A stretch of DNA of 64,000 nucleotides. It comes from Rhodoferax saidenbachensis. Its GTDB lineage: Bacteria > Pseudomonadota > Gammaproteobacteria > Burkholderiales > Burkholderiaceae_C. Below the pieces are notes generated by a model. The model worked only from the letters and a program-made list of their open reading frames with translations, had not been told where the DNA came from and ran no database searches. Below, piece by piece: positions 55,138 to 63,276 of the stretch; the first letter of the stretch is position 1, and every line of letters starts with the position of its first letter. The position numbers and the translations under genes were made by a program. The stretch covers positions 1 to 64,000 of the forward strand of contig NZ_CP019239.1 in assembly GCF_001955715.1 (NCBI RefSeq), read 5' to 3'.

Positions 55138-55231
55138 GATTCAGTGGATGGGGTGTTCTGCAAAGTGAGGTAAAGGAGGAGCCCGAAGGGCGGGGGACAC
55201 GAACGGCGCAGAGCACCCCGTCCACTGAATC
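55138..55231. repeat. Palindromic-arm element 2
   Basis: Inverted arms of 24 bases (GATTCAGTGGATGGGGTGTT... at 55138-55161; 55208-55231) match at 22 positions. They enclose the core in the opposite orientation to element 1 (GGTAAAGGAGGAGCCC, GGGCGGGGGACAC). The arms have no similarity to those of element 1. Confidence 0.83.
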
Positions 55232-55352
55232 CCGAAGCAACGCAGCCCAACAAAACCGGAGCGTGCCAAAAAATCAGGCACCCGGTAAAATCACTGCCTT
55301 CCCCCTCACTTGGCGCACACCTTCTGTCTTTGGTGCGCCTGAATAGAACACC

Positions 55353-57383
55353 ATGCTGTATCCAGAACAATTCGATGTCATCGTCGTTGGCGGTGGCCAT
55401 GCCGGAACCGAGGCCGCGTTGGCCGCGGCCCGCATGGGCTGCAAGACCCTGCTGCTCTCGCACAACATCGAGACGCTGGGCCAGATGAGCTGCAACCCAT
55501 CCATCGGTGGCATTGGCAAGGGCCACTTGGTCAAAGAGGTGGACGCCATGGGCGGTGCGATGGCGCTGGCCACCGACGAGGCAGGCATCCAGTTTCGTAT
55601 TCTCAATTCCAGCAAGGGCCCGGCCGTGCGCGCCACGCGGGCGCAGGCCGACCGGGTTTTGTACAAGGCGGCCATCCGCCGCATGCTGGAGAACCAGCCC
55701 AACCTGTCTCTGTTTCAGCAGGCCGTGGACGACCTGATGATTGAGGGCGACCGTGTGGTCGGCGCCGTGACCCAAGTAGGCATCCAGTTCCGCGCCAAGA
55801 CCGTGGTGCTGACCGCGGGCACCTTCCTCGACGGCAAGATCTATGTGGGCCTGAACAACTACGCGGCGGGCAGGGCAGGGGACCCGCCTGCAGTTTCATT
55901 GAGCGCACGTCTCAAGGAACTCAAGCTGCCGCAAGGCCGCCTGAAGACCGGCACACCACCGCGTCTCGATGGCCGCACGATTGATTTCAGCAAACTGCAA
56001 GAGCAACCCGGTGATGGCGTGGCCGGTGGCATGAGCCCGGTGATGCCGGTATTCAGCTTCATGGGCCGGCTGGACATGCACCCGCAGCAGATGCCCTGCT
56101 GGATCACGCACACCAACGAGCGCACGCACGACATCATCCGCAGCGGCTTCGACCGCAGCCCCATGTTCACCGGCAAGATCGAGGGCGTGGGCCCGCGCTA
56201 CTGCCCCAGCGTGGAAGATAAGATCAACCGCTTTGCGGACAAGGACAGCCACCAGATTTTCCTGGAGCCCGAAGGCCTGACGACCCACGAGTACTACCCC
56301 AACGGCATCTCCACCAGCCTGCCGTTCGACGTGCAGTACGACCTGGTGCGCAGCATGACCGGGCTGGAAAACGCCCACATCCTGCGCCCGGGTTACGCCA
56401 TCGAGTACGACTACTTTGACCCGCGCAGTCTGAAGAGCAGCTTTGAGACACGCCAGATTGGCGGCCTGTTCTTTGCCGGACAGATCAATGGCACCACCGG
56501 TTACGAGGAGGCTGCGGCCCAGGGCATGTTCGCCGGTATCAATGCCGCACTGCAGGCCGGTGCCAAAACCCAATGGACCGGTGACACCTGGATGCCCGGC
56601 CGGGACGAGGCCTACCTGGGCGTGCTGGTCGACGACCTGATCACCAAGGGCGTGACCGAGCCGTATCGCATGTTCACCAGCCGGGCAGAGTTCCGCCTGC
56701 AACTGCGCGAAGACAATGCCGACGCCCGCCTGACCGAAACCGGCCGCAAGCTGGGTCTGGTGGACGACGCCCGCTGGGACGCTTTCTGCCGCAAGCGCGA
56801 TGCTGTTTCACGTGAAACAGAACGCCTGCGCAGCATCTGGGTGAACCCCAACAACCTGCCGGCCACCGAGTCCGAGCGCGTGCTGGGCAAGGCGATTGAG
56901 CACGAATACAACCTGGGGGATCTGCTGCGTCGCCCAGATGTCGACTACGCCGGGCTGATGTCGCTGGACGGTGGCAAGTACGCGAACCGCGATTTGCCTG
57001 CCCCTGTTTCACGTGAAACACCGGATGCAGCCGTCCTGGCGCAAGACGTGTTTGTTGCGTCGGTGATCGAGCAGGTGGAGATTGCCGCCAAGTACTCGGG
57101 CTACATCACCCGTCAGAAAGACGAAGTTGAGCGCTCCGCCCATTACGAAAACCTGCGTCTGCCGGCTGAGCTGGACTACATGCAGGTCTCGGCCCTGAGT
57201 ATCGAGGCCCGCCAGCGCCTGAACAAATACCGCCCCGAAACCCTGGGCCAGGCCTCGCGCCTGTCGGGCATCACGCCCGCCACCATCTCGCTGCTGTTGA
57301 TCCACCTGAAGAAGGGCAACTTCCGCGGCTTCGCCGATAAGTTGGCCGACAAGGCCGAGGCTGCTGCGGAGCTGTCCGCGTGA
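55353..57383 (+). CDS. mnmG: tRNA uridine-5-carboxymethylaminomethyl synthesis enzyme MnmG (GidA)
   Basis: MnmG with MnmE modifies the wobble uridine of several tRNAs. The 676-residue product has the FAD-binding start [21 protein letters not shown] (shown in part), the signature [12 protein letters not shown] and the second GidA motif [21 protein letters not shown] (parts [12 protein letters not shown]). It is slightly longer than E. coli MnmG. Two perfect parS sites lie inside the coding sequence and encode VSRET both times. It overlaps rsmG by 4 bases. Confidence 0.97.
   Translation: MLYPEQFDVIVVGGGHAGTEAALAAARMGCKTLLLSHNIETLGQMSCNPSIGGIGKGHLVKEVDAMGGAMALATDEAGIQFRILNSSKGPAVRATRAQADRVLYKAAIRRMLENQPNLSLFQQAVDDLMIEGDRVVGAVTQVGIQFRAKTVVLTAGTFLDGKIYVGLNNYAAGRAGDPPAVSLSARLKELKLPQGRLKTGTPPRLDGRTIDFSKLQEQPGDGVAGGMSPVMPVFSFMGRLDMHPQQMPCWITHTNERTHDIIRSGFDRSPMFTGKIEGVGPRYCPSVEDKINRFADKDSHQIFLEPEGLTTHEYYPNGISTSLPFDVQYDLVRSMTGLENAHILRPGYAIEYDYFDPRSLKSSFETRQIGGLFFAGQINGTTGYEEAAAQGMFAGINAALQAGAKTQWTGDTWMPGRDEAYLGVLVDDLITKGVTEPYRMFTSRAEFRLQLREDNADARLTETGRKLGLVDDARWDAFCRKRDAVSRETERLRSIWVNPNNLPATESERVLGKAIEHEYNLGDLLRRPDVDYAGLMSLDGGKYANRDLPAPVSRETPDAAVLAQDVFVASVIEQVEIAAKYSGYITRQKDEVERSAHYENLRLPAELDYMQVSALSIEARQRLNKYRPETLGQASRLSGITPATISLLLIHLKKGNFRGFADKLADKAEAAAELSA
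56804..56819. promoter_or_regulatory. parS: parS centromere site 1 (in mnmG)
   Basis: TGTTTCACGTGAAACA is an exact match to the 16-base chromosomal parS palindrome bound by ParB. Confidence 0.95.
57005..57020. promoter_or_regulatory. parS: parS centromere site 2 (in mnmG)
   Basis: A second exact TGTTTCACGTGAAACA, 201 bases after the first and in the same reading frame. Confidence 0.95.
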
Positions 57384-58054
57384 CGCGCCCGTTGCAGGCG
57401 GAGTTGCAGCGCGGCTTGGGGCAACTGGGCCTGGCGCCGACCGAGGCCCAGGTGCAGCAACTGCTGGATTATCTGGACTTGATCCAGAAATGGACCAAGG
57501 TCTACAACCTGACGGCGGTGCGCGACCCGGCCGAAATGCTGACGCACCATTTGCTGGACAGTCTGGCGGTGATCGCGCCACTGCGTCGGCAGATTGCCGA
57601 GTTGGGCTTGCTGTCTGCCGAGAGTTCGGCGCTGCGTCTGCTGGATGTGGGTTCCGGTGCTGGTCTGCCCGGCGCGGTGATCGCCATTTGCTGCCCGGAC
57701 ATCACGGTGCATTGCGTGGACACCGTTGCCAAAAAGGCGGCGTTTATCCAGCAGGTGGCGGCGAGCCTGAAGCTGCCGAATCTGCGCGGCATCCATGCGC
57801 GGGTGGAAAACTTGACGGACAAATACCAGGTCGTCAGCTCCCGCGCCTTTGCTTCCCTGGTGGACTTCACCACCTGGTCAGTCGGGGCGTTGGCAGAGCA
57901 GGGCATCTGGATGGGGATGAAGGGCAAAAACCCGGTGGACGAGATGGCTGCCTTGCCGTCTTCGGTGTCGGTGTTTCACGTGGAACAACTGGCAGTGCCG
58001 GGGCTGGATGCGGAGCGGTGCATTGTTTGGATGCGCCGGGCAGAGCTCCCCTGA
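57380..58054 (+). CDS. rsmG: 16S rRNA (guanine-527-N7)-methyltransferase RsmG (GidB)
   Basis: RsmG methylates G527 of 16S rRNA. The 224-residue product has the [28 protein letters not shown] block (parts YNLTAVRDP and HHLLDSL), the SAM site [12 protein letters not shown] and [13 protein letters not shown]. It is translationally coupled to mnmG. A one-mismatch parS lies near its 3' end. Confidence 0.96.
   Translation: MTRPLQAELQRGLGQLGLAPTEAQVQQLLDYLDLIQKWTKVYNLTAVRDPAEMLTHHLLDSLAVIAPLRRQIAELGLLSAESSALRLLDVGSGAGLPGAVIAICCPDITVHCVDTVAKKAAFIQQVAASLKLPNLRGIHARVENLTDKYQVVSSRAFASLVDFTTWSVGALAEQGIWMGMKGKNPVDEMAALPSSVSVFHVEQLAVPGLDAERCIVWMRRAELP
57972..57987. promoter_or_regulatory. parS: parS centromere site 3 (in rsmG, one mismatch)
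   Basis: TGTTTCACGTGGAACA differs from the perfect palindrome at one base and is a common functional variant in other bacteria. Confidence 0.8.
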
Positions 58055-58085
58055 TTGCCTGGGTTGCTTCTGGCTCAGGCGTGTC

Positions 58086-58157
58086 GGGCACTCTTTCCCG
58101 TACGTGTCCCCCGCGCCGTGAGGGCGCTCTTCCTTAACCTCCCGGAAAAGAGCACCC
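58086..58157. repeat. Palindromic-arm element 3
   Basis: Arms GGGCACTCTTTCCCG (58086-58100) and CCGGAAAAGAGCACCC (58142-58157) pair at 12 of 15 positions around a core with GTGTCCCCCGCGCC and CTTCCTTAACCT, a diverged version of the core in element 1. Confidence 0.72.
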
Positions 58158-58238
58158 AACCCACCTGGTCCCATGAGGTGTTGGCGTACCGATGTCTTGG
58201 CCCCCTTTACCTTGCCACTCTCTAGCAGCAGGTGTGGG

Positions 58239-58307
58239 GTGTGCGTTTTGCGTAGGTAAAAGGAGGAGCCCGCAAAGCGGGCGGGGGACACGGAGCAAAA
58301 CGTGCAC
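58239..58307. repeat. Palindromic-arm element 4
   Basis: Arms GTGTGCGTTTTGC (58239-58251) and GCAAAACGTGCAC (58295-58307) pair at 11 of 13 positions. The left arm plus flank repeats the left arm of element 1 almost exactly, but the core is in the opposite orientation. Confidence 0.75.
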
Positions 58308-58423
58308 CTCGCAGCTGGTGCGAGTCAGCGCGGTGTCTTAAAAACCGCACGTCCCAAAAAGACCAAAAAGTCGGGCCAAAAATCCAACGTAAACTCAACT
58401 CCTTCCCCTGAAAGAAATTCACC

Positions 58424-59038
58424 ATGCTCGGCGTCACCGATTACGGCACTTTTGTCATCACCATCATCGTGTTTCTGGCCATTCCCGGCCCGGGCAATCT
58501 GGCCTTGGTGACTTCCACCAGCAAGGGTGGAATCACGGGCGGGCTGGCGGCTACGCTGGGTGTGATCTTGGGTGATCAGGTGCTGATGTGGTCGGCCGTG
58601 GCCGGAGTTGCCGCGCTCTTGGCCGCCTACCCCGATGCCTTCCATGCCGTGCAGTGGGCCGGTGCGGCTTACCTTGCGTACCTGGGTTTCAGGATGCTGA
58701 CCGCCAAACCCGGCGCGGCGCCCGTGCTCAACATCAAGGCCGGGCACTACCTGCGCCAGGCCATGGTTATCACCTTGCTCAACCCCAAGGCCATTTTGTT
58801 TTACATGGCCTTCTTCCCGCTGTTTGTCGATCCCGCGCGCCAGCAAGGTCTGGTGACCTATGCCTTCATGGCGGCCACGATTGCCTTCCTGACTTTTCTG
58901 TATGGCCTGGGCGCGACCCTGCTCACGCACTACCTGGCCGAGCGCATGCGCGCCAATCCCAAGATCGGTCGCGTGCTCGAAAAAGTCGCCGGCCTGTTCC
59001 TGATTGGCTTTGGCATTCGCCTTGCGATCTCCCGCTAA
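58424..59038 (+). CDS. LysE family amino-acid exporter
   Basis: The 204-residue product has six hydrophobic helices and the LysE/RhtB start FLAIPGPGNLALVTSTSKGG (parts IPGPGNLALVT), then AGAAYLAYLGFRML and MVITLLNPKAILFYMAFFPLF (parts LLNPKAILF). Members export amino acids such as homoserine, threonine or lysine. The substrate cannot be told. It precedes parA by 45 bases. Confidence 0.92.
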   Translation: MLGVTDYGTFVITIIVFLAIPGPGNLALVTSTSKGGITGGLAATLGVILGDQVLMWSAVAGVAALLAAYPDAFHAVQWAGAAYLAYLGFRMLTAKPGAAPVLNIKAGHYLRQAMVITLLNPKAILFYMAFFPLFVDPARQQGLVTYAFMAATIAFLTFLYGLGATLLTHYLAERMRANPKIGRVLEKVAGLFLIGFGIRLAISR

Positions 59039-59083
59039 ATCTCTCCGTCTTCCGTTCCCCAGTCTCCTCACGTAAAGCGCGTT

Positions 59084-59869
59084 ATGGCCAAAATTTTCTG
59101 TGTTGCCAACCAAAAGGGTGGGGTGGGTAAAACCACCACCACGGTCAATCTGGCGGCGGGCTTGGCCAAAGTGGGCCAGCGTGTATTGATGATTGACCTG
59201 GACCCACAAGGCAATGCCACCATGGGTTCGGGTGTGGACAAACGCAAGCTGGAACTCACGGTGTATGACGTGTTGCTGGAGTCCGCATCGATTACCGAAG
59301 CGCGCGCCCAGAGCGACAAGCTCAAGGAGGCTGGCTGCAGCTACGACATCCTGGGCGCCAACCGCGAACTGGCGGGTGCCGAAGTGGAGCTGGTGGAAGT
59401 GGAGCGGCGTGAGAAGCGTCTCAAGCTGGCCATCGCCGCCGTAGACCATGAGTACGACTTTGTGCTGATCGACTGCCCGCCGTCACTCTCGATGCTCACA
59501 CTCAACGGCCTGTGCTGCGCGCACGGCGTGATCGTGCCCATGCAGTGTGAGTACTTTGCACTCGAAGGTCTGACCGATCTGGTCAACACCATCAAGCAGG
59601 TCAAGGCCAACCTCAACGACGACTTGCAGATCATCGGCTTGCTGCGCGTGATGTTCGACCCGCGCATCACCTTGCAACAGCAGGTCAGCGACCAGCTCAA
59701 GGCGCACTTTGGTGACAAGGTGTTCGACTCGGTAATCCCGCGCAATGTGCGTCTGGCCGAGGCGCCCAGTTATGGGCTGCCGGGCGTGGCATTTGACCCC
59801 AACTCCAAAGGCGCCCAGGCCTTCATCACCTTCGCCCAGGAGATGGTGGATCGTATCAAGGCCATGTAG
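59084..59869 (+). CDS. parA: Chromosome-partitioning ATPase ParA (Soj)
   Basis: ParA moves newly copied origins apart together with ParB-parS. The 261-residue product has the deviant Walker A NQKGGVGKTTTTVNLA, the Walker A' DLDPQGNAT and Walker B VLIDCPPSLSMLT. It lacks the N-terminal DNA-binding extension of plasmid ParA proteins, so it is of the chromosomal Soj type. The parS sites in mnmG and rsmG are 1-2.3 kb upstream. Confidence 0.97.
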   Translation: MAKIFCVANQKGGVGKTTTTVNLAAGLAKVGQRVLMIDLDPQGNATMGSGVDKRKLELTVYDVLLESASITEARAQSDKLKEAGCSYDILGANRELAGAEVELVEVERREKRLKLAIAAVDHEYDFVLIDCPPSLSMLTLNGLCCAHGVIVPMQCEYFALEGLTDLVNTIKQVKANLNDDLQIIGLLRVMFDPRITLQQQVSDQLKAHFGDKVFDSVIPRNVRLAEAPSYGLPGVAFDPNSKGAQAFITFAQEMVDRIKAM

Positions 59870-59876
59870 GTTTTAT

Positions 59877-59935
59877 AAGCCAAATAGGCCTGTAGCCTCC
59901 GTCAATATTGTGCAAGCTGCTCCTGAATTCATAGC
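59877..59935 (+). repeat. Intergenic hairpin repeat copy K
   Basis: Complete copy between parA and the hydrolase gene: GGCCTGTAGCCTCCGTC, TTGTGCAAGCTGCTCCTGAATTCATAGC. It ends 3 bases before the hydrolase start codon. Confidence 0.83.
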
Positions 59936-59938
59936 AAA

Positions 59939-60490
59939 ATGGTCTCTCCTGTACCCACTGTCCTGATCTTGCCCGGCTGGCAAAACTCCGGTGACGCCCA
60001 CTGGCAAAGCCGCTGGGAGGCGCTGTATGGCTACACGCGTGTGCAGCAGCACGACTGGATGCAGCCGCTGCGTGGTGACTGGATGGCACAGCTCGAAGAA
60101 TATGTACTGGCCGCCCCCACGCCCGTGGTGCTGGTGGCGCACAGCCTGGGCTGCATGCTCACCGCCGCGTGGGCAGAGCACTCGCAAAACACCCACAAGG
60201 TGCAGGCCGCATTTTTGGTGGCGCCCGGTGACCCGGAGCGTGAAGAGTTGCGCGCGGCATTGAAAAGCTGGTCGCCGGTGGTGAAGCAGCGCTTGCCATT
60301 CACATCGCAATTGTTCGGCAGCACCAACGACCCGTATTGCAGCTTCGCGCGTGCGCAGGAGTTTGCAACGGCTTGGGGCGCCGAATTTGTGGATTACGGC
60401 GCGTGCGGACACATCAATGGTGAGTCCGGCTTGGGCGACTGGCCCGATGGCCACGACAGATTGCAGGCGCTGATCGCACGGGCGATCTGA
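59939..60490 (+). CDS. RBBP9/YdeN-type serine hydrolase
   Basis: The 183-residue product is a compact alpha/beta hydrolase: ILPGWQNSGDAHWQSRWE (parts PGWQNSGDAHWQ), the nucleophile elbow AHSLGCM near residue 71 and a late DYGACGHINGESGLGDWPDG with the catalytic His. Relatives are small esterases of unknown role. It lies between parA and parB, separating the usual pair. The ribosome-binding region is supplied by repeat copy K. Confidence 0.9.
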   Translation: MVSPVPTVLILPGWQNSGDAHWQSRWEALYGYTRVQQHDWMQPLRGDWMAQLEEYVLAAPTPVVLVAHSLGCMLTAAWAEHSQNTHKVQAAFLVAPGDPEREELRAALKSWSPVVKQRLPFTSQLFGSTNDPYCSFARAQEFATAWGAEFVDYGACGHINGESGLGDWPDGHDRLQALIARAI

Positions 60491-60514
60491 GCCACAGAGT
60501 TTTTAAGGAAAAGA

Positions 60515-61477
60515 ATGATGGTCACGAAGAAACCCAAGGGACTGGGCATGGGATTGGAGGCGCTGTTGGGCCCCAAGGTCAAGGACGCGCCCGCTGCCGA
60601 TGCGACGCCTGCCAACCCCGGCCTGCCCAGCACGCTGCTGCTGAGCGACATGGTGGCCGGTGTCTACCAGCCGCGCACCCGCATGGACGAGGGCGCACTG
60701 TACGAGCTGGCTGAGAGCATCAAGGCGCAAGGCATCATGCAGCCCATCCTGGTGCGCCAGCTTTCCGACGTGGATGCTGCCAAGCACCGCGACGGCAATT
60801 CCAAACGCCCGGTCTATGAAATCATTGCCGGCGAACGCCGCTTTCGCGCTGCCAAGCTGGCCGGCCTGGACAGCGTGCCGGTGCTGGTGCGCGACGTGCC
60901 CAACGAGGCCGCCGCCGCGATGGCGCTTATCGAAAATATCCAGCGCGAAGACCTCAACCCGCTGGAAGAAGCGCAGGGCCTGCAACGCCTGATCAAGGAA
61001 TTCGGCCTGACGCACGAAACCGCCGCCCAGGCCGTAGGCCGTTCGCGCAGCGCCGCATCCAACTTGCTGCGTTTGCTGAACCTGGCCGACCCGGTGCAGA
61101 CCATGCTGATGGCGGGTGATCTGGACATGGGCCACGCGCGTGCACTGCTGGCGCTGGACCGCGCCACACAGATCACCGCTGCCAACCAGATCGCCACCAA
61201 GAAGATGTCGGTGCGCGAAGCCGAAAGTTTGGTCAAGAAGCTCAGCGCCGAGTTCTCGCTGACACCGCAAAAGCCGACCAAGGAAAAGTCCCGCGACCTC
61301 AAACGCGTGGAAGAAGAGCTGTCGGACCTGCTCATGGCGCAGGTCGAAGTGCTGGTAAAAAAACGCGTCAAGCGCCATGGCCGCGTCGAAGAAATGGGCG
61401 AGGTGGTGATCCAGTTCGGCTCCCTCGACGAACTCAATGGGCTGATCGAGCGGCTCTCGCCCGGCACAAGTCGCTGA
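60515..61477 (+). CDS. parB: Chromosome-partitioning protein ParB (Spo0J)
   Basis: ParB is a CTP-dependent clamp that loads at parS and spreads. The 320-residue product has the N-terminal ParA-contact stretch KKPKGLGMGLEALLG, the CTP-binding motifs YQPRTRMD and GERRFRAAKLAG, ALIENIQREDLNPLEEA, a helix-turn-helix around AQAVGRSRSAASNLLRLL and a C-terminal dimer domain. Two adjacent ATG codons follow AAGGAAAAG, and either may be used. Confidence 0.97.
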   Translation: MMVTKKPKGLGMGLEALLGPKVKDAPAADATPANPGLPSTLLLSDMVAGVYQPRTRMDEGALYELAESIKAQGIMQPILVRQLSDVDAAKHRDGNSKRPVYEIIAGERRFRAAKLAGLDSVPVLVRDVPNEAAAAMALIENIQREDLNPLEEAQGLQRLIKEFGLTHETAAQAVGRSRSAASNLLRLLNLADPVQTMLMAGDLDMGHARALLALDRATQITAANQIATKKMSVREAESLVKKLSAEFSLTPQKPTKEKSRDLKRVEEELSDLLMAQVEVLVKKRVKRHGRVEEMGEVVIQFGSLDELNGLIERLSPGTSR

Positions 61478-61484
61478 ACTGTGC

Positions 61485-61522
61485 GCCCCCACGCTCCACC
61501 GCTGCGCGGGTCGCTGCCCCCC
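61485..61522. repeat. GC-rich dispersed repeat, copy 2 (after parB)
   Basis: Exact 38-base copy of 31362-31399. Here CCCCCC is followed by AGGGGGG and then CCGCCTTGGGGCGG, giving stacked hairpins after parB that may stop transcription. Confidence 0.85.
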
Positions 61523-61574
61523 AGGGGGGCTAACCCGCCTTGGGGCGGCCCGGCGGCGGGTTGTGCCCTTAGAC

Positions 61575-61620
61575 GCTATACAAGTGATAGCTGTTTGCGC
61601 ACATTCCATAAGGGTTTGAG
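61575..61620 (-). repeat. Intergenic hairpin repeat copy L
   Basis: Inverted copy ending 6 bases before the methyltransferase start: GCTATACAAGTGATAGC, TGTTTGCGCAC, TTCCATAAGGGTTTGAGG. Confidence 0.8.
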
Positions 61621-61626
61621 GTCAAA

Positions 61627-62388
61627 ATGGCATTAAACCCTGTGCAAAAAATCCTGCAAAACTGGCCGCTACCCGCCGTGGTGGCCTGGCTGGCCTGCTG
61701 GCTGGTGTTTCGCCTGGCCACGGCGCAGGGCGCGGACCTGGCTCTTGCGCTCGGTCTGGCCAGTGGTCTGGGCGTGTTGCTGAGCCTGTGGGGCAATAGC
61801 TGGTGGCGGCGCCTGTTCATCGCAGCGGGTTTCCCGCTCTCGCTGGTACTGTCTTCTCCCACGCTGGCCCAATTGCCGGCCTGGGGTTGGCTGATTCCGC
61901 TGGGCTTGTTGCTGCTGGTCTACCCGATCAACGCCTGGCGCGACGCGCCGCTGTTTCCTACGCCGCTGCATGCGCTGGACGCCTTGCCCGCGCAGGCGCC
62001 GCTACCGACTGGCGCGCGGATCCTCGATGCCGGATGTGGTCTGGGCCACGGCCTGCAGGCCTTGCGCCGTGTTTATCCGCAGGCACAACTCCACGGGCTC
62101 GAATGGAGCTGGCCGCTGCGCGCGTGGTGTGCGCTGCGTTGCCCCTGGGCGCGTGTGCGCCAGGGCGATATCTGGCAGGCCGACTGGTCGGCCTACGACA
62201 TGGTCTACCTGTTCCAGCGCCCCGAGAGCATGGCGCGTGCGGCCGAGAAGGCGCGCGCCGAGCTGCGCCCCGGTGCCTGGCTGGTGAGTCTGGAATTCGA
62301 GGCCACCATGCTGGCGCCCACGGCGCAATTGCTCGCCGGGCCGCAGCGCCCGCTCTGGGTGTACCAGGTGCCGCTGACGCCGCGATAG
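61627..62388 (+). CDS. Class I SAM-dependent methyltransferase, membrane-anchored
   Basis: The 253-residue product starts with two to three hydrophobic helices (about 15-100), then a Rossmann methyltransferase domain with motif I ILDAGCGLGHGLQALRR (parts LDAGCGLGHG) and VRQGDIWQADWSAYDMVYLFQ (parts GDIWQADW). The substrate is unknown. It follows parB after the repeat-rich gap. Confidence 0.85.
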   Translation: MALNPVQKILQNWPLPAVVAWLACWLVFRLATAQGADLALALGLASGLGVLLSLWGNSWWRRLFIAAGFPLSLVLSSPTLAQLPAWGWLIPLGLLLLVYPINAWRDAPLFPTPLHALDALPAQAPLPTGARILDAGCGLGHGLQALRRVYPQAQLHGLEWSWPLRAWCALRCPWARVRQGDIWQADWSAYDMVYLFQRPESMARAAEKARAELRPGAWLVSLEFEATMLAPTAQLLAGPQRPLWVYQVPLTPR

Positions 62389-62512
62389 GCATTAATTCCG
62401 GAAAAGCCGCTCTTGGTCGCCACCGCGCGCAACAAACGGGACGCCACAGTCTGCCGGTGGCAAAATGCTGCGGATTACCAGTCGCCCTTGGGCGCGACTG
62501 CAGGAGATAAGC

Positions 62513-63259
62513 ATGGATTCTGAATTTTCCCAATCGTCGCTGGATGTCGCGGAGTCGCTGCACGCGAACCGGGTGATTGTGTTTGCCCTGGCCACACTGG
62601 CCGAGCTGCGCGAGTCCGACACCGAGAGCCATATCCTGCGCGTCCAGCACTACGTGCGCGTGCTGGCCAACAAGCTCGGTCCCCACCCCAGTTACGCCGC
62701 GCTGCTGACGCCGGACTACATTGAAAGCCTGTGCCGCAGTGTGCCCATGTACGACATGGGCTCGGTGGGCATACCGGACCGCATTTTGCTCAAGCCCGGA
62801 CGCCTCACGCCCGAAGAAGTAGCCATCATGCGCACCCACACCACCCTAGGGTATGAGTCGATCGTGCGCGCCGAAAAGACGCTGGGCCGGGCCTCGCCGT
62901 TGTTGACGATTGCCAAAGAGATCACGCGCTCGCACCAGGAAAAGTGGGATGGCAGCGGTTACCCCCAAGGCCTCTCGGAAGGTCAAATTCCGGTGTCCGC
63001 CCGCATCGTGGCGCTGGCCGATGTGTACGACGCGCTGATCAGCAACAAGGTCTACAAGGACGGCGTGCCGCATGACAAAGCAGTACAGATCATCTTCAGC
63101 GAACGGGGCACCCATTTCGACCCCGACATCGTCGATGCCTTCATTGAAATCCACGAAGAGTTCGCGGCCATCGCCCAGCGTTATGCCGACACCGATGCCG
63201 ACATGCAGCAGAAGATCGAATACATGGCCAATGCGATTGCCGAAGTCGCGGTGCTCTAG
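62513..63259 (+). CDS. HD-GYP domain protein with altered HD motif
   Basis: HD-GYP enzymes hydrolyse c-di-GMP. The 248-residue product has the domain order of the family: ESDTESHILRVQHYV, the GIPD strand, THTTLGYESI, HQEKWDGSGYPQGL with the GYP motif near residue 150 and ALADVYDAL. The central HD pair (usually HDIGKVGIPD) reads YDMGSVGIPD near residue 79-88, so the metal-binding His is Tyr and Lys is lost. Catalysis is doubtful. The start is ATG 62513 with CAGGAG upstream. Confidence 0.87.
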   Translation: MDSEFSQSSLDVAESLHANRVIVFALATLAELRESDTESHILRVQHYVRVLANKLGPHPSYAALLTPDYIESLCRSVPMYDMGSVGIPDRILLKPGRLTPEEVAIMRTHTTLGYESIVRAEKTLGRASPLLTIAKEITRSHQEKWDGSGYPQGLSEGQIPVSARIVALADVYDALISNKVYKDGVPHDKAVQIIFSERGTHFDPDIVDAFIEIHEEFAAIAQRYADTDADMQQKIEYMANAIAEVAVL

Positions 63260-63276
63260 GCGCATTGCGCGCGGCG

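Larger units (their letters stand above)
54959..55352. other. Non-coding stretch holding two palindromic-arm elements
   Basis: This 394-base gap between the FMN reductase gene and mnmG holds no gene. It contains element 1 (55005-55094) and element 2 (55138-55231), then two small hairpins, GTGCC...GGCAC near 55262-55280 and GGCGCAC...GTGCGCC at 55313-55339, directly before mnmG. The mnmG promoter must be within it. Confidence 0.8.
58055..58423. other. Non-coding stretch holding two more palindromic-arm elements
   Basis: This 369-base gap between rsmG and the LysE gene holds no gene. It contains elements 3 (58086-58157) and 4 (58239-58307). The final 100 bases are A-rich and presumably hold the LysE-family promoter. 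Confidence 0.75.
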
